The position numbers were made by a program, and so were the translations under genes. Shown in pieces: positions 1 through 8,375 of a stretch of 64,000 bases of DNA. Source of the stretch: UBA8437 sp964646205 (GTDB lineage Bacteria > Planctomycetota > Planctomycetia > Planctomycetales > Planctomycetaceae); contig CAZYAZ010000024.1 of NCBI GenBank assembly GCA_964646205.1, positions 1 through 64,000 on the forward strand. Reading direction: 5' to 3'. Below the pieces are notes generated by a model that was not told the DNA's origin, searched no databases, and saw nothing but the letters and a program-made list of their open reading frames with translations. Each line of letters opens with the position of its first letter. Position 1 is the first letter of the stretch.

Positions 1-827
1 GGGCCAACAGGGTATTCAAAACCATCAACCTGTGATTCGGCATCGGTATAGCGAAGGACCACATCGATGTCCGTCTGCTCATTTGCCAACCATCCCAATC
101 GCGCAGACAGGTTACCGTTTCGGAATCCGTCGTCCTCGCTGTTGCCCAGGCGAGGAGCGGCGGTGGTGAAACCAGCACTCTCGAAATACGAGCCACCCAG
201 TGAGTAATGCACTCGGTCATTGCTCCCCGAGACGCTTGCCGATTGCTGGAACGTCCCATAGCGACCGCCCATTGTTCGAAATCGGTATGACGCCGGCCCC
301 TGTCCACGTCGCGTGACGATATTGATCACACCGCCAATAGCGTCCGAACCGTACAACGTGCTCTGTGGCCCACGGATCACCTCGACTCGCTCGATATTTT
401 CGACCGCAAGATTCGAAAAATCGAACGCTCGGCTCGGACTACTGGGATCATTCAACGGAATCCCATCCAGCATCACTTTTGTGTGACGCGATTCAGCGCC
501 ACGAATGAACACCGACGTCTGCTGGCCGGGACTTCCAGATCGAACGACATCGAGCCCCGGCGTCCCCCGCAACGCGTCGTGCAAGAGCGTTTGGCCCGAA
601 CGGCGAAGTTCCTCGCCGGAAATCACAGTCACCGAACTGCCACTCTGGCCTCGTGGGATTTCCGTCCGGGTGGAGGACAGCACCGCGCGTCCACTTAGAG
701 GGTTTCGCGGAAACGGAGCCACAACGTCGGTTGTGTCCAGCACCGGCGGTGGGTCCGCAACCGGTTCTTCCTGGGCCCATACCGCCCCAGGCATCGCGAA
801 CAAAAGCAGCAGCACCCGCTTCGGCAC
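1..827 (-). CDS. TonB-dependent receptor (BtuB-like), N-terminal part, truncated by window edge
   Basis: Outer-membrane active transporter of the TonB-dependent family; the C-terminal barrel runs off the window. The GTG start is followed by a signal peptide (MPKRVLLLLFAMPGAVWAQE), and an AAGGG-type ribosome site lies about 8 bases upstream. The plug domain is clear: VTVISGEELRRSGQTLLHD, then SVFIRGAESRHTKVMLDGIP, then VEVIRGPQSTLYGSDAIGG leading to VINIVTRRG. These are the classic plug motifs. The cobalamin riboswitch just upstream makes vitamin B12 or another corrinoid the likely substrate. Identity as a TonB receptor is near certain; the B12 specificity is inferred from the riboswitch, not from the protein. 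Confidence 0.93.
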   Translation of the reverse strand, partial: MPKRVLLLLFAMPGAVWAQEEPVADPPPVLDTTDVVAPFPRNPLSGRAVLSSTRTEIPRGQSGSSVTVISGEELRRSGQTLLHDALRGTPGLDVVRSGSPGQQTSVFIRGAESRHTKVMLDGIPLNDPSSPSRAFDFSNLAVENIERVEVIRGPQSTLYGSDAIGGVINIVTRRGQGPASYRFRTMGGRYGTFQQSASVSGSNDRVHYSLGGSYFESAGFTTAAPRLGNSEDDGFRNGNLSARLGWLANEQTDIDVVLRYTDAESQVDGFEYPVG

Positions 828-867
828 CGTTCCGGCCCTTCCCTCGAGGACGTCCTTGGAACTTCTC

Positions 868-1063
868 AAACCGATTCCGGGTCTCCTGGCTCGGGATCAC
901 CCTGCAAACCACGCCTTCCCGATTCGTCACCGAACCAGTGGCACACTGCAGCTTGCGTCACCCTTACAGTCGCGGGGCGGCGGAAGCATCGCACTCCCTT
1001 CCCCGGTTCTCGGTCACCGCGGCCTTCCCCAGACCGCACAGTCTTTATCGGAGTTTGACGGTC
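868..1063 (-). promoter_or_regulatory. Cobalamin (AdoCbl) riboswitch
   Basis: Read on the minus strand, this leader carries the hallmarks of the cobalamin riboswitch in order: a GGGAAGGGAGTGCGATGCTT block, CCGCCCCGCGACTGTAAGGG, the GCCACTG element, a GGGAAGGCG segment and, closest to the gene, the B12 box GAGCCAGGAGACC. It ends about 40 bases before the GTG of the TonB receptor, so it should repress that gene when adenosylcobalamin is abundant. The outer limits (P1 stem) are approximate. The conserved-core match is strong by eye. Confidence 0.92.
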
Positions 1064-1120
1064 GTAACGATCAACCTGTTTCCGGAGTTTTCAACGGCCC
1101 CGTACTCCGGCTGCTCGCAA

Positions 1121-2341
1121 TCACCGAATCGTCAGCGCCTGGTAGGCCCGCTGCTGCTCGACCGGCCTCGCTCCGGCGCCACGATGGATCACAAGTCGAT
1201 GCCGCAACACGAGTGGGTGCTCCTGCTCCAACCGCACAGCCAAACGACCTGGATAGGCAACATTCTGCATGCCGTAAAACCGCAGCAACCACTTCGGTGG
1301 AAATTCTGGCAATCGATTGTCGCACAAAATCGACAAGCCACTCCGGGTTGTTCGACCATCAAACCGTCCGCTGATGTTCGCCCACGGGCTGGTGGACCCA
1401 ACCGCGTCCGCGTCAACTCGACCTCGACGATCCCGGATCTGCATGTCCGCTGGCGGCTTCACTCGGACCGTGAAACCGGAATAGCCCTTCACGTTCTCCG
1501 AGCCGCCTATCCGCACATCTTTCAGCAGGGCAGACAGCCTGATCCGAAAGTCAATATGACGGGTCTCACCAACCGCATGAAATACACGAAACTGGCCGAA
1601 CTCGGACACGATCGGACGAGGACGCCCGCTGGAATCGGTGACATGACTCGACGTCCAGTCGACTTTCGTCACAAGAGTCGCAAATACTGGTCCGGCTTCC
1701 ACAGCCTCCGCTTCGCGGACGACTGGTAGAAAGTCCTTGTTGGCCCAGGGATCACCTGCCCGCGTCTTGCCTACCAACAGTTGGTGCCACGCCCAGAACA
1801 CGCCGTGGTGGTGCGGATGGTCAACAGGAAAGTCCTGTGTCAGCACCTCGCCATCCAGGCCGTACAGCGGGTGAAAGTAGTTGGCTGCAACATGCTTGCC
1901 CTCATCCCGCGAATGTGGCTCCCGCTGATAAAACATGACTTTCTGTTCACCGTCCACACATTCGACGCCACCCTTTTGCGACACAAAACGCACCATTCGC
2001 CCACCCCGCGACTTACCCAGGACCTTGCCGCGAAGATGCAATTCTCGTCGACCGGCTTGACTGTCGCGAACCGAAGCTACAAGCCACGCCACACGGCCAT
2101 TGCGGTCACATTGGGCAACAACAGGCGTTTCACCGAACACCACATGCCGCACCGCGAGAACAGCCCCGGGCGCCGCCTTGCCTTCGATTCGTGCGGGTAT
2201 CGGCACGGGCATTCCTGTTGGCAACCCGGCGGGAAGCCCAATAACGAGCTTCACCTTTCGTGCCGCGACCAGTTCACTGCCAACTGGAAACACCGACAGC
2301 CACACAAGCACCCACACCGCCCAAACCACGCGTCCCCGCAT
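1121..2341 (-). CDS. DUF6807 (PmoA-like) exported protein
   Basis: About 406 residues with an N-terminal signal peptide (MRGRVVWAVWVLVWLSVFP). The in-frame ATG chosen here has GGGGAG eight bases upstream; an ATG 24 bases earlier lacks this support. The signature is the histidine-rich stretch DHPHHHGVFWAWHQLLVG near the middle, with the typical flanks YFHPLYGLDGEVLTQDFP before and WTSSHV after. Proteins with this pattern are common in planctomycetes and are annotated DUF6807 or 'PmoA family'. Their biochemical role is unknown to me; the fold is thought to be a beta-sandwich related to carbohydrate-active proteins. It stands alone between the riboswitch and a divergent glycosyltransferase gene. 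Confidence 0.8.
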   Translation of the reverse strand: MRGRVVWAVWVLVWLSVFPVGSELVAARKVKLVIGLPAGLPTGMPVPIPARIEGKAAPGAVLAVRHVVFGETPVVAQCDRNGRVAWLVASVRDSQAGRRELHLRGKVLGKSRGGRMVRFVSQKGGVECVDGEQKVMFYQREPHSRDEGKHVAANYFHPLYGLDGEVLTQDFPVDHPHHHGVFWAWHQLLVGKTRAGDPWANKDFLPVVREAEAVEAGPVFATLVTKVDWTSSHVTDSSGRPRPIVSEFGQFRVFHAVGETRHIDFRIRLSALLKDVRIGGSENVKGYSGFTVRVKPPADMQIRDRRGRVDADAVGSTSPWANISGRFDGRTTRSGLSILCDNRLPEFPPKWLLRFYGMQNVAYPGRLAVRLEQEHPLVLRHRLVIHRGAGARPVEQQRAYQALTIR

Positions 2342-2437
2342 CACGAACACTCCCCGAGCCACCACACAACCAAGAAGGCTCCAGATCGGACGCCCCGGCC
2401 GACCAGTATACCGCCCGACGGGTTACAATGACCAACC

Positions 2438-3598
2438 ATGGATCAACTGTTGACAATCGCTGGCTGGTCACTGTGCGGCTTGTGGTGCCTGGGTTTCCTG
2501 CTGCCGCTGTCCGCCCACTGGTGGCGTCGATTCCCCAGGCTCGTCCGCCGGACCGCGGCACCCGACACCTTCCCCACTCTGACAGTGGTTGTCACGGCGA
2601 AGGACGAGGGAGACCGAATCTCAGACTGCCTCGCCTCGCTCCTGGCATCCGACTACCCACACTTCACCCTGGTCGCCGTCAATGACCGCTCGACAGACAG
2701 CACCGGCGACGAGATCGACCGGCTCGCCAAACTGGACCCCCGTGTTCGTCCGATCCACATCGAGACTCTTCCCGCCGACTGGCTGGGAAAAAACCACGCC
2801 ATGTGGCGCGGAGCGGCCGCCAGCGACAGCGACTGGATCCTGTTCACCGATGGCGATGTCATTTACCAAAAAGACACGATTCGGCTCGCGATCGGCTGGT
2901 CCGTGAAAGAGCGGCTCGACCACCTTGCCATGATCCCCTCGATGCTCACCGGAAGCCTGTTCGAAACCGCCCTGGTGTCGTTCTTTGGCCTGATCTTCGC
3001 CGGTGCGACCCAATCCTGGCTGATCCGACTGCCCACCCGCCACATCTACGCTGGCGTCGGCGCGTTCAACCTCGTTCGTCGGTCTTTCTACGAGGAAGCC
3101 GGCGGCCATGTGCCGATCGCCTATGATGTTGCCGACGACCTGAAACTGGGCCAACTGCTCAAGCGGCACGGGGCAAGAGCAGACCTGTTGGCCGCCGGTC
3201 ACTACCTGCAGGTCCGTTGGCAACAGTCGGCCTGGTCGACAATCACCGGGCTTGAAAAGAACGGGTTCGCCGGCCTGAATTATTCTGTCCCAAAAACCTT
3301 CTGGGCCATCGGAACCGCCGGCCTCTTGTTCTACTCGCCTCTCGTTGTGCTAGCGACACAAGAGGGACCCGCGACCTGGGGCTTCGCCGCAACACTGGCC
3401 GTGGCGCACCTGGCCTACGCCAGTGGCGCATTTGTTTTTGGTTCTCGCCCCTGGGTGCTTCCACTGCTGCTACCCGCTTCACTGGGAATCCTCTTTGCCT
3501 TTGCCCGCTCGATGGCCATCACGCTCAAGCAGGGAGGTGTCCGGTGGAGAGACACGTTCTATCCTCTCGAGGAACTCAGGCGCCGTCGCTATCGCTGA
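2438..3598 (+). CDS. Family 2 membrane glycosyltransferase (HpnB/CrtQ-like)
   Basis: 386 residues: an N-terminal membrane anchor (about 5-28), a GT-A domain and three C-terminal membrane helices (about 285-365). The nucleotide-sugar site shows TVVVTAKDEGDRI, VNDRSTDSTGDEI and the metal-binding DGD (residues 138-140, in LFTDGDV). LPADWLGKNHAMW is typical of the hopanoid- or carotenoid-associated HpnB/CrtQ-like branch, and YDVADDLKLGQLLKRHG is the acceptor-side motif. The acceptor cannot be deduced from the sequence. A TACAAT hexamer lies only eight bases before the ATG and no Shine-Dalgarno site is visible. The 3' end overlaps the convergent membrane-protein gene by 23 bases. Confidence 0.82.
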   Translation: MDQLLTIAGWSLCGLWCLGFLLPLSAHWWRRFPRLVRRTAAPDTFPTLTVVVTAKDEGDRISDCLASLLASDYPHFTLVAVNDRSTDSTGDEIDRLAKLDPRVRPIHIETLPADWLGKNHAMWRGAAASDSDWILFTDGDVIYQKDTIRLAIGWSVKERLDHLAMIPSMLTGSLFETALVSFFGLIFAGATQSWLIRLPTRHIYAGVGAFNLVRRSFYEEAGGHVPIAYDVADDLKLGQLLKRHGARADLLAAGHYLQVRWQQSAWSTITGLEKNGFAGLNYSVPKTFWAIGTAGLLFYSPLVVLATQEGPATWGFAATLAVAHLAYASGAFVFGSRPWVLPLLLPASLGILFAFARSMAITLKQGGVRWRDTFYPLEELRRRRYR

Positions 3599-4703
3599 CT
3601 TGAGATGAGACTGGCTCGGGGACCAAGCGGAACCCTGGATTTGCTCGACGCCTCCAGATGAATCCGTCGAGCACGTAATGCGTCAACTGGGGAACCGCCA
3701 GCAACGGGACCAGGAAATCCCGGTAGCCGGCCAATTGCGTTCCGACCTCCTGGCTGTCCCCGAAAAGCCAACCACGGGACAACCCCAACGAATGATGCCA
3801 GGCCAGTTCTTCGACATAGGCCAGCAGCCAGATGGTCGCCAACAGCACCACCCATCGCCGGGACGCGGACATCCGCAACCCGGTTCCGGCCACAGACCTC
3901 CGCTGCATCGTCCAAAACACCAGCACCACGTAGGGAACCCCATGAATGATCACGTTGGTCACGGTGAACGCAAAATCGGAATCAAACGTCACGATTCCGA
4001 CATACCAGCACACTGCCGTTGTCACCACCAACAGATCTTTCCCCGGGCTCCCACGTCCGGAACGATAGGCCAACGCCGAACGCAGGACATAGGCCGCCAT
4101 GGTCAACCAGTAGACCGGTTCCAGCAACTCCGCCAGCACGCCGGGCACTTCGACAAAATCCCCGTCCCGGAACCATTCGAACGCCTTTGAGTCCAGGTGA
4201 GCGTGCCAATAGACCAGTGGAAAAACGGTGGCCAGGTAAATGGCCGCTGTGTCCACCCACCGGCTCCACCCGCCTCCATCGCCGCCACGCGATCGATACA
4301 ACGCCATCCAGCCGTATTGTTGTCGCACGAAATGAAAGACTGCCAGGTAGGCCAGGACCCGCCAGAAGAGCATTTCGCCCTCGCTGTACAACGCCCAACT
4401 GATCACCAGCCCTGCCAGCGGAACTCCAACGTACAGAGCGGGCCGCCGTCGAAACTCATCCAGATCGAAATAGACTCGGAACGCGGTTGAATACACGTGC
4501 GCGACATCAACCAGAAGGATCATCGCGACCCATCCCCAACCCGGAGTGTCGCCGTCAAGAATCCCAAGTTGTGCCCCAATCGCCAACAACGCCAGTGACA
4601 CCACAGCACTGCCACCAAACGCCGCCAGGTCGACACCCCGCGAAAACAACCACGGCACCGGTCGGCCCGCATCATTTCCGGCTGATTCAATCGAGGTCGC
4701 CAT
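3576..4703 (-). CDS. Polytopic membrane protein with conserved histidines, last gene of the polyamine operon
   Basis: 375 residues with roughly eight to ten hydrophobic helices. Histidines sit at helix borders in DVAHVYSTAFR, FHFVRQQYG, IIHGVPY, ELAWHHSLG and QLTHYVLDGFIWR. This spacing recalls membrane metal-dependent oxygenases such as the Brp/Blh family, but I do not recognise the family with confidence. It begins 21 bases after the FAD oxidoreductase stop and is probably co-transcribed with it. Function unknown; a metal-dependent redox role is only a guess from the histidines. Confidence 0.7.
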   Translation of the reverse strand: MATSIESAGNDAGRPVPWLFSRGVDLAAFGGSAVVSLALLAIGAQLGILDGDTPGWGWVAMILLVDVAHVYSTAFRVYFDLDEFRRRPALYVGVPLAGLVISWALYSEGEMLFWRVLAYLAVFHFVRQQYGWMALYRSRGGDGGGWSRWVDTAAIYLATVFPLVYWHAHLDSKAFEWFRDGDFVEVPGVLAELLEPVYWLTMAAYVLRSALAYRSGRGSPGKDLLVVTTAVCWYVGIVTFDSDFAFTVTNVIIHGVPYVVLVFWTMQRRSVAGTGLRMSASRRWVVLLATIWLLAYVEELAWHHSLGLSRGWLFGDSQEVGTQLAGYRDFLVPLLAVPQLTHYVLDGFIWRRRANPGFRLVPEPVSSQVSDSDGA

Positions 4704-4724
4704 CGCCCGTGAGTCCCCTTCGCC

Positions 4725-6437
4725 TCAAAGAATACTCTGATGAGAGATGGACAATGCGGCCAGGACCTCTTCGCCAGCCCGCGTTCCGTGGTAAAACGCC
4801 TCCTCAAACAATGCCACGCCACTCAGGTCGGTATTGGCAAAATGGATCCCCTGCCAGGGCTGCCTCGCGGACTCTCGAGAGCCGCTCCAGACAAACCCCG
4901 GCGTCGGACGAATCATCGCGTGGCCCCACCTGGCGACATTCAATTCCCGGGTCAACTGGCGGATTTCCGGATGTGCCTGCTCGATGTCCGCCAGCACCAC
5001 GTCCGCCCACTCGTCGCGACCAATCGATTCCAAAAAACGGCGCCCCCCCCTGGGGGCTTCGTCGACGATCGGATAATAGTAAGTCAGGACCGTTGGGCCT
5101 CGATCCTGGCCCGTCTGGTGCGTCGCCACCACGTAACCCAGCGACCGACTGTTGTAGAACACGTTGTCCCAGGCCATCGGAAACCCAATGCCGGCTGGAC
5201 GCTGATCGATAGCCAGGTTGGCCACCATCCAGGACCCGTACTCGAAATCCGAAACATGTCCGGGCCGTTCGGAACGCCACGGCCGCACAAGGTAGGGTGC
5301 CAGGAACTGGGGGGTCGCCATGATCACGCGGTTCGCCCGATATCCCCGCACACGCCCATCTGCTCCTTCCGCCACCAGGCTCACAACCTCGACCACCTCG
5401 CGTCCGTCCCGAACCACCGGATTGATATCGATCACCGCCTCACCCGAACGCACACGCACCCCGGCCATCTCTGACAGGTGCCGGACTATACGCGCATTCC
5501 CCTCCGGCCACGTCAAAAACGGCCGTCCTGTACTGCCCGGAGCCACTCGTCTTGAAACAAAGTAGAATAGCGCAGCCCAGGCGCTTGCCTGGCTCACCGA
5601 CATGCCATAATCATCCCGGCAGGCGTAGTCGACCATCCACAACAGCCGGGGTGAATTGAATCCCTGCTGTTCCAGCCACCGGGCTGCAGTCATCTTATCC
5701 AGTTGCGTCACTTCCGGATCATCGCTGCACCCGGCCAATGGTAGCGTGAATGCACGCCGGCCGTGTTGGTCGCGCCAGGCACTCCATCCATCCAGCACCT
5801 GCTGAAACTGCGCCCACTGGCGACGATCCTCGGGCGTGGCCCCGGCCCTCAGGTACAACCCGTCGTACCATCGTCCGGCATAGAACAGCCGCTCCTGGGG
5901 ATCCCGGCACAGGTGTTCCTCAGCCCCCAGGGGCTGCCCCAGGACGTCCACTCCTTCGAGCACCCCCATTTCCCCGAGCAAACCGACCAACGCCCCGTTT
6001 TCTTTTTGAGGCACAGGCAAGTAATGCGCCCCCCAGGGACACGCCTGTTGAGCCAGCATCCCCCCGCGAGCCGTGCCGCCCGGAACATCTTCCATTTCCA
6101 ACAGAACGAAATTCTTGCAGCCCGCCATCAGCAATCGTCGAGCGGCCGAAAGCCCCGCCACACCTCCACCGACAATCACCACATCACACGTCTGCCAGTC
6201 CTCATCAGCCATGTCACCGGCACGCGACACCAACTCGCCCGCCCCGTCCCGAATCCGGTGGCCCAGCGTTCGCGACGGTTCGACCAGTCGCCCGGGAGGC
6301 AGGTCCGGAACATCCTCGTCGCGACATCCGGCCGCCGCGCAGGATGCCCCCAGAAAGGTCGCCAACAATTCTCGCCGAGACACGCGCCGCACGGTGTGAC
6401 CACGCTGGTTCAAAGGCCGGGCTGCCACTTCTTCCAT
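4725..6437 (-). CDS. FAD-dependent amine oxidoreductase with Tat (lipoprotein-like) signal
   Basis: 570 residues. The N-terminus has a twin-arginine motif (SRRELLATFLG) followed by CAAAGC, which could be a lipobox, so export and anchoring are likely. The dinucleotide-binding site is CDVVIVGGGVAGLSAARRLL, followed by an FAD-contacting acidic residue in VLLEMEDVPGGTARGG. The C-terminal SGVALFEEAFYHGTRAG matches the FAD-closing segment of monoamine/polyamine oxidases. The start codon lies inside the spermidine synthase gene (28-base overlap), pointing to translational coupling and to a polyamine-related substrate. Substrate and localisation are inferred. Confidence 0.83.
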   Translation of the reverse strand: MEEVAARPLNQRGHTVRRVSRRELLATFLGASCAAAGCRDEDVPDLPPGRLVEPSRTLGHRIRDGAGELVSRAGDMADEDWQTCDVVIVGGGVAGLSAARRLLMAGCKNFVLLEMEDVPGGTARGGMLAQQACPWGAHYLPVPQKENGALVGLLGEMGVLEGVDVLGQPLGAEEHLCRDPQERLFYAGRWYDGLYLRAGATPEDRRQWAQFQQVLDGWSAWRDQHGRRAFTLPLAGCSDDPEVTQLDKMTAARWLEQQGFNSPRLLWMVDYACRDDYGMSVSQASAWAALFYFVSRRVAPGSTGRPFLTWPEGNARIVRHLSEMAGVRVRSGEAVIDINPVVRDGREVVEVVSLVAEGADGRVRGYRANRVIMATPQFLAPYLVRPWRSERPGHVSDFEYGSWMVANLAIDQRPAGIGFPMAWDNVFYNSRSLGYVVATHQTGQDRGPTVLTYYYPIVDEAPRGGRRFLESIGRDEWADVVLADIEQAHPEIRQLTRELNVARWGHAMIRPTPGFVWSGSRESARQPWQGIHFANTDLSGVALFEEAFYHGTRAGEEVLAALSISHQSIL

Positions 6438-7963
6438 TCGTCGTCGTAATACCGCACCAGCACCTGGTTGTCCAAGCGGTTGATGTCCACCGGAACTGGC
6501 TGCAGGTCCACGGGCAACTGAAACATCGCCGCGAGCGACTGACGGTTCAGGAATTTGAGCCCCATGGGAACCTCCTCCGGCAATGCTACCGATTCATGAG
6601 ACGCCAGCACGAACCCCCAGACACCGAATGACGGCACCGCGCAATGATAGGGACGCACCTCCAAGCCGGCATCCTCCATCGTCCGAGCGACGCACCAGTA
6701 CGAGCCTCGGGCCACCAGGGGACTACTGCTCTGCAGACCAATCGTCCCGCCTCCGGCGAGGTGCCGCTTGACCAAACGGTAGAAATGCCGCGTATAAAGT
6801 TTGCCGAGCGAAAAATTATTGGGATCCGGAAAATCAATCAGTATCACGTCAAAAGGTGCACCGTCAAAACGGTCCAGCCAGATCATGGCGTCGTCGTTAA
6901 CGACCTTGACCCGAACGTCGTCAAGTGAGCCGGCATTCAGCGCCTTCAGTGGTGGAAAATGCTCCGACAAGGAAGTCATGCCTGGGTCAAGATCGACCAA
7001 TGTCACCGACTCCACGGTCTTGTAACCAAGCACCTCGCGTACGGCCAACCCGTCTCCGCCTCCCAGCACCAGCACCCGTTTCGGTACAGGGCAGCAGAGC
7101 ATGGCAGGATGCGCCAACGCCTCGTGGTACCGGTATTCGTCGATGGAATTGAACTGGAGATTTCCGTTAAGAAACAACTGAAAACCCGACCGGCCTTGAG
7201 TCACGACCACTCGCTGGTAGCGCGTTGTTTGTGCGTAGACGACCGGATTGGCAAACAACTGCTCCTCGGCAACCGCCGTCAGTCGATCCGCCTTGATGAA
7301 GGCCACAACCAGGACGACCATCACCACGACCGCACGGACACGCAGGGGGCCCGGAGACTTTTTGAGCAAGGGTTCCAGCAACCACGTGCCCCACAACGCG
7401 ACAGCCGCATTGAGCATCCCAAACACCAGCGACGTCCGAACCAGCCCCAGGCTCGGCACCAACAGGATCGGAAACAACAACGAACCGACCAACGCGCCGA
7501 TGTAGTCGAAAGTCAAAACCCGAGAAATCAGTTCTTTGAATTCGAGCTGTTCTCGCAGAATCCGCATCAACAGTGGCAACTCGAGTCCCACCAGCGTGCC
7601 GATCGCAAAAACGACACCGTACAGGGCGGCATGAAACCACGAGACATGCGAAAAGGCCAGGAACAAAATCGGCGCCGACAGCCCTCCCAGCAACGCCACC
7701 CCCAGTTCAACTTCGATGAAGCAACGTGCCGTGGATTTCTCGACAAAACGGCTCAGCCAGGCACCAACCCCCAGTGCCGACAGGTAGACGCCGATGCACG
7801 TGGAAAATTGCGTGACCGAGTCGCCCAGCACATAACTGGCGAGAGTCCCCGCGATCAATTCGTAAACCAGCCCGCAGGTGGCAATCACCAGGACGTTCAG
7901 GTACAGCAGCGGCGGCCGGACAAGAACTGCCCCGCCCCCCTCGGATTGCTCTGTGTTGCCCAT
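6410..7963 (-). CDS. speE: Spermidine synthase-like aminopropyltransferase fused to an N-terminal membrane domain
   Basis: About 517 residues from the ATG at MGNTEQ, which lies just 13 bases after the DUF350 stop; an in-frame upstream start would run into that gene. The first about 220 residues form some seven membrane helices (from LYLNVLVIATCGLVYELIAG). The C-terminal half is a spermidine-synthase fold: QRVVVTQG, LFLNGNLQFNSIDEYRYHEAL, VLVLGGGDGLAVREVL (SAM site), LVDLDPGM, VVNDDAMIWL and LIDFPDPNN, where the Asp replaces the usual DSxDP context. Such membrane-fused SpeE proteins are known. With SpeD in the same operon, spermidine or a related amine is the likely product. Confidence 0.88.
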   Translation of the reverse strand: MGNTEQSEGGGAVLVRPPLLYLNVLVIATCGLVYELIAGTLASYVLGDSVTQFSTCIGVYLSALGVGAWLSRFVEKSTARCFIEVELGVALLGGLSAPILFLAFSHVSWFHAALYGVVFAIGTLVGLELPLLMRILREQLEFKELISRVLTFDYIGALVGSLLFPILLVPSLGLVRTSLVFGMLNAAVALWGTWLLEPLLKKSPGPLRVRAVVVMVVLVVAFIKADRLTAVAEEQLFANPVVYAQTTRYQRVVVTQGRSGFQLFLNGNLQFNSIDEYRYHEALAHPAMLCCPVPKRVLVLGGGDGLAVREVLGYKTVESVTLVDLDPGMTSLSEHFPPLKALNAGSLDDVRVKVVNDDAMIWLDRFDGAPFDVILIDFPDPNNFSLGKLYTRHFYRLVKRHLAGGGTIGLQSSSPLVARGSYWCVARTMEDAGLEVRPYHCAVPSFGVWGFVLASHESVALPEEVPMGLKFLNRQSLAAMFQLPVDLQPVPVDINRLDNQVLVRYYDDEWKKWQPGL

Positions 7964-7976
7964 CGTGCGCCGCTTT

Positions 7977-8237
7977 CTACGGCGACGCTTGGCTGGCCGG
8001 TGCCGACAGAGCCGCACCACCCGTGTCGATAAACGACGCAGCGAGGATGATCGAGATCCCCAGGATCACACATCCCATGATGATCGCCAGGGCGATATTT
8101 TGATCGACCTCGATCTCCTTACGCACGGAAAATGGTGTCAATTTGTCCATCAGCCAGATCGACGCACCGAACAAAACCAATCCCGCCACCGTGAAGATCA
8201 GTGATCCCACCAATGGCTGCAAAACATCTGCAAACAC
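7977..8237 (-). CDS. DUF350 small membrane protein
   Basis: 86 residues. The start is set by a very good ribosome site, AGGAGG, eight bases before GTG (FADVLQPLVG follows), so the longer reading from an upstream ATG is unlikely. Two membrane helices are visible: LVGSLIFTVAGLVLFGASIWL and NIALAIIMGCVILGISIILAASF, separated by the charged loop DKLTPFSVRKEIEVDQ. This layout is typical of DUF350 proteins, which repeatedly sit beside speE, speD and DUF4178 genes; the role is uncharacterised. It lies 13 bases upstream of the SpeE start, so co-expression is almost certain. Confidence 0.85.
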   Translation of the reverse strand: MFADVLQPLVGSLIFTVAGLVLFGASIWLMDKLTPFSVRKEIEVDQNIALAIIMGCVILGISIILAASFIDTGGAALSAPASQASP

Positions 8238-8375
8238 GTTACTTTCCTCCTCCAGAATTTCCGTGGATTCCGACGTCGGCAGCACACGACACCAACGACG
8301 CGTTTCTTGTCGGACAGAGCGGCACCGAACGGCCGTTGCTCCCAGCCCCCCAACACCCCTTCCTGCCAGTTTTGG

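Noticed and set aside
653..1729. Open frame of 358 codons on the plus strand
   Set aside because: Covers the riboswitch, TonB receptor start and DUF6807 gene in antisense; composition is Pro/Arg-rich with no family motif.
6959..8032. 357-codon plus-strand frame rich in Gln/Arg
   Set aside because: Antisense to the membrane-fused spermidine synthase, which is well supported.
8238..8285. Longer DUF350 start (ATG, MLPTSES)
   Set aside because: The GTG at 8237 has a strong AGGAGG site at eight bases; the ATG does not.
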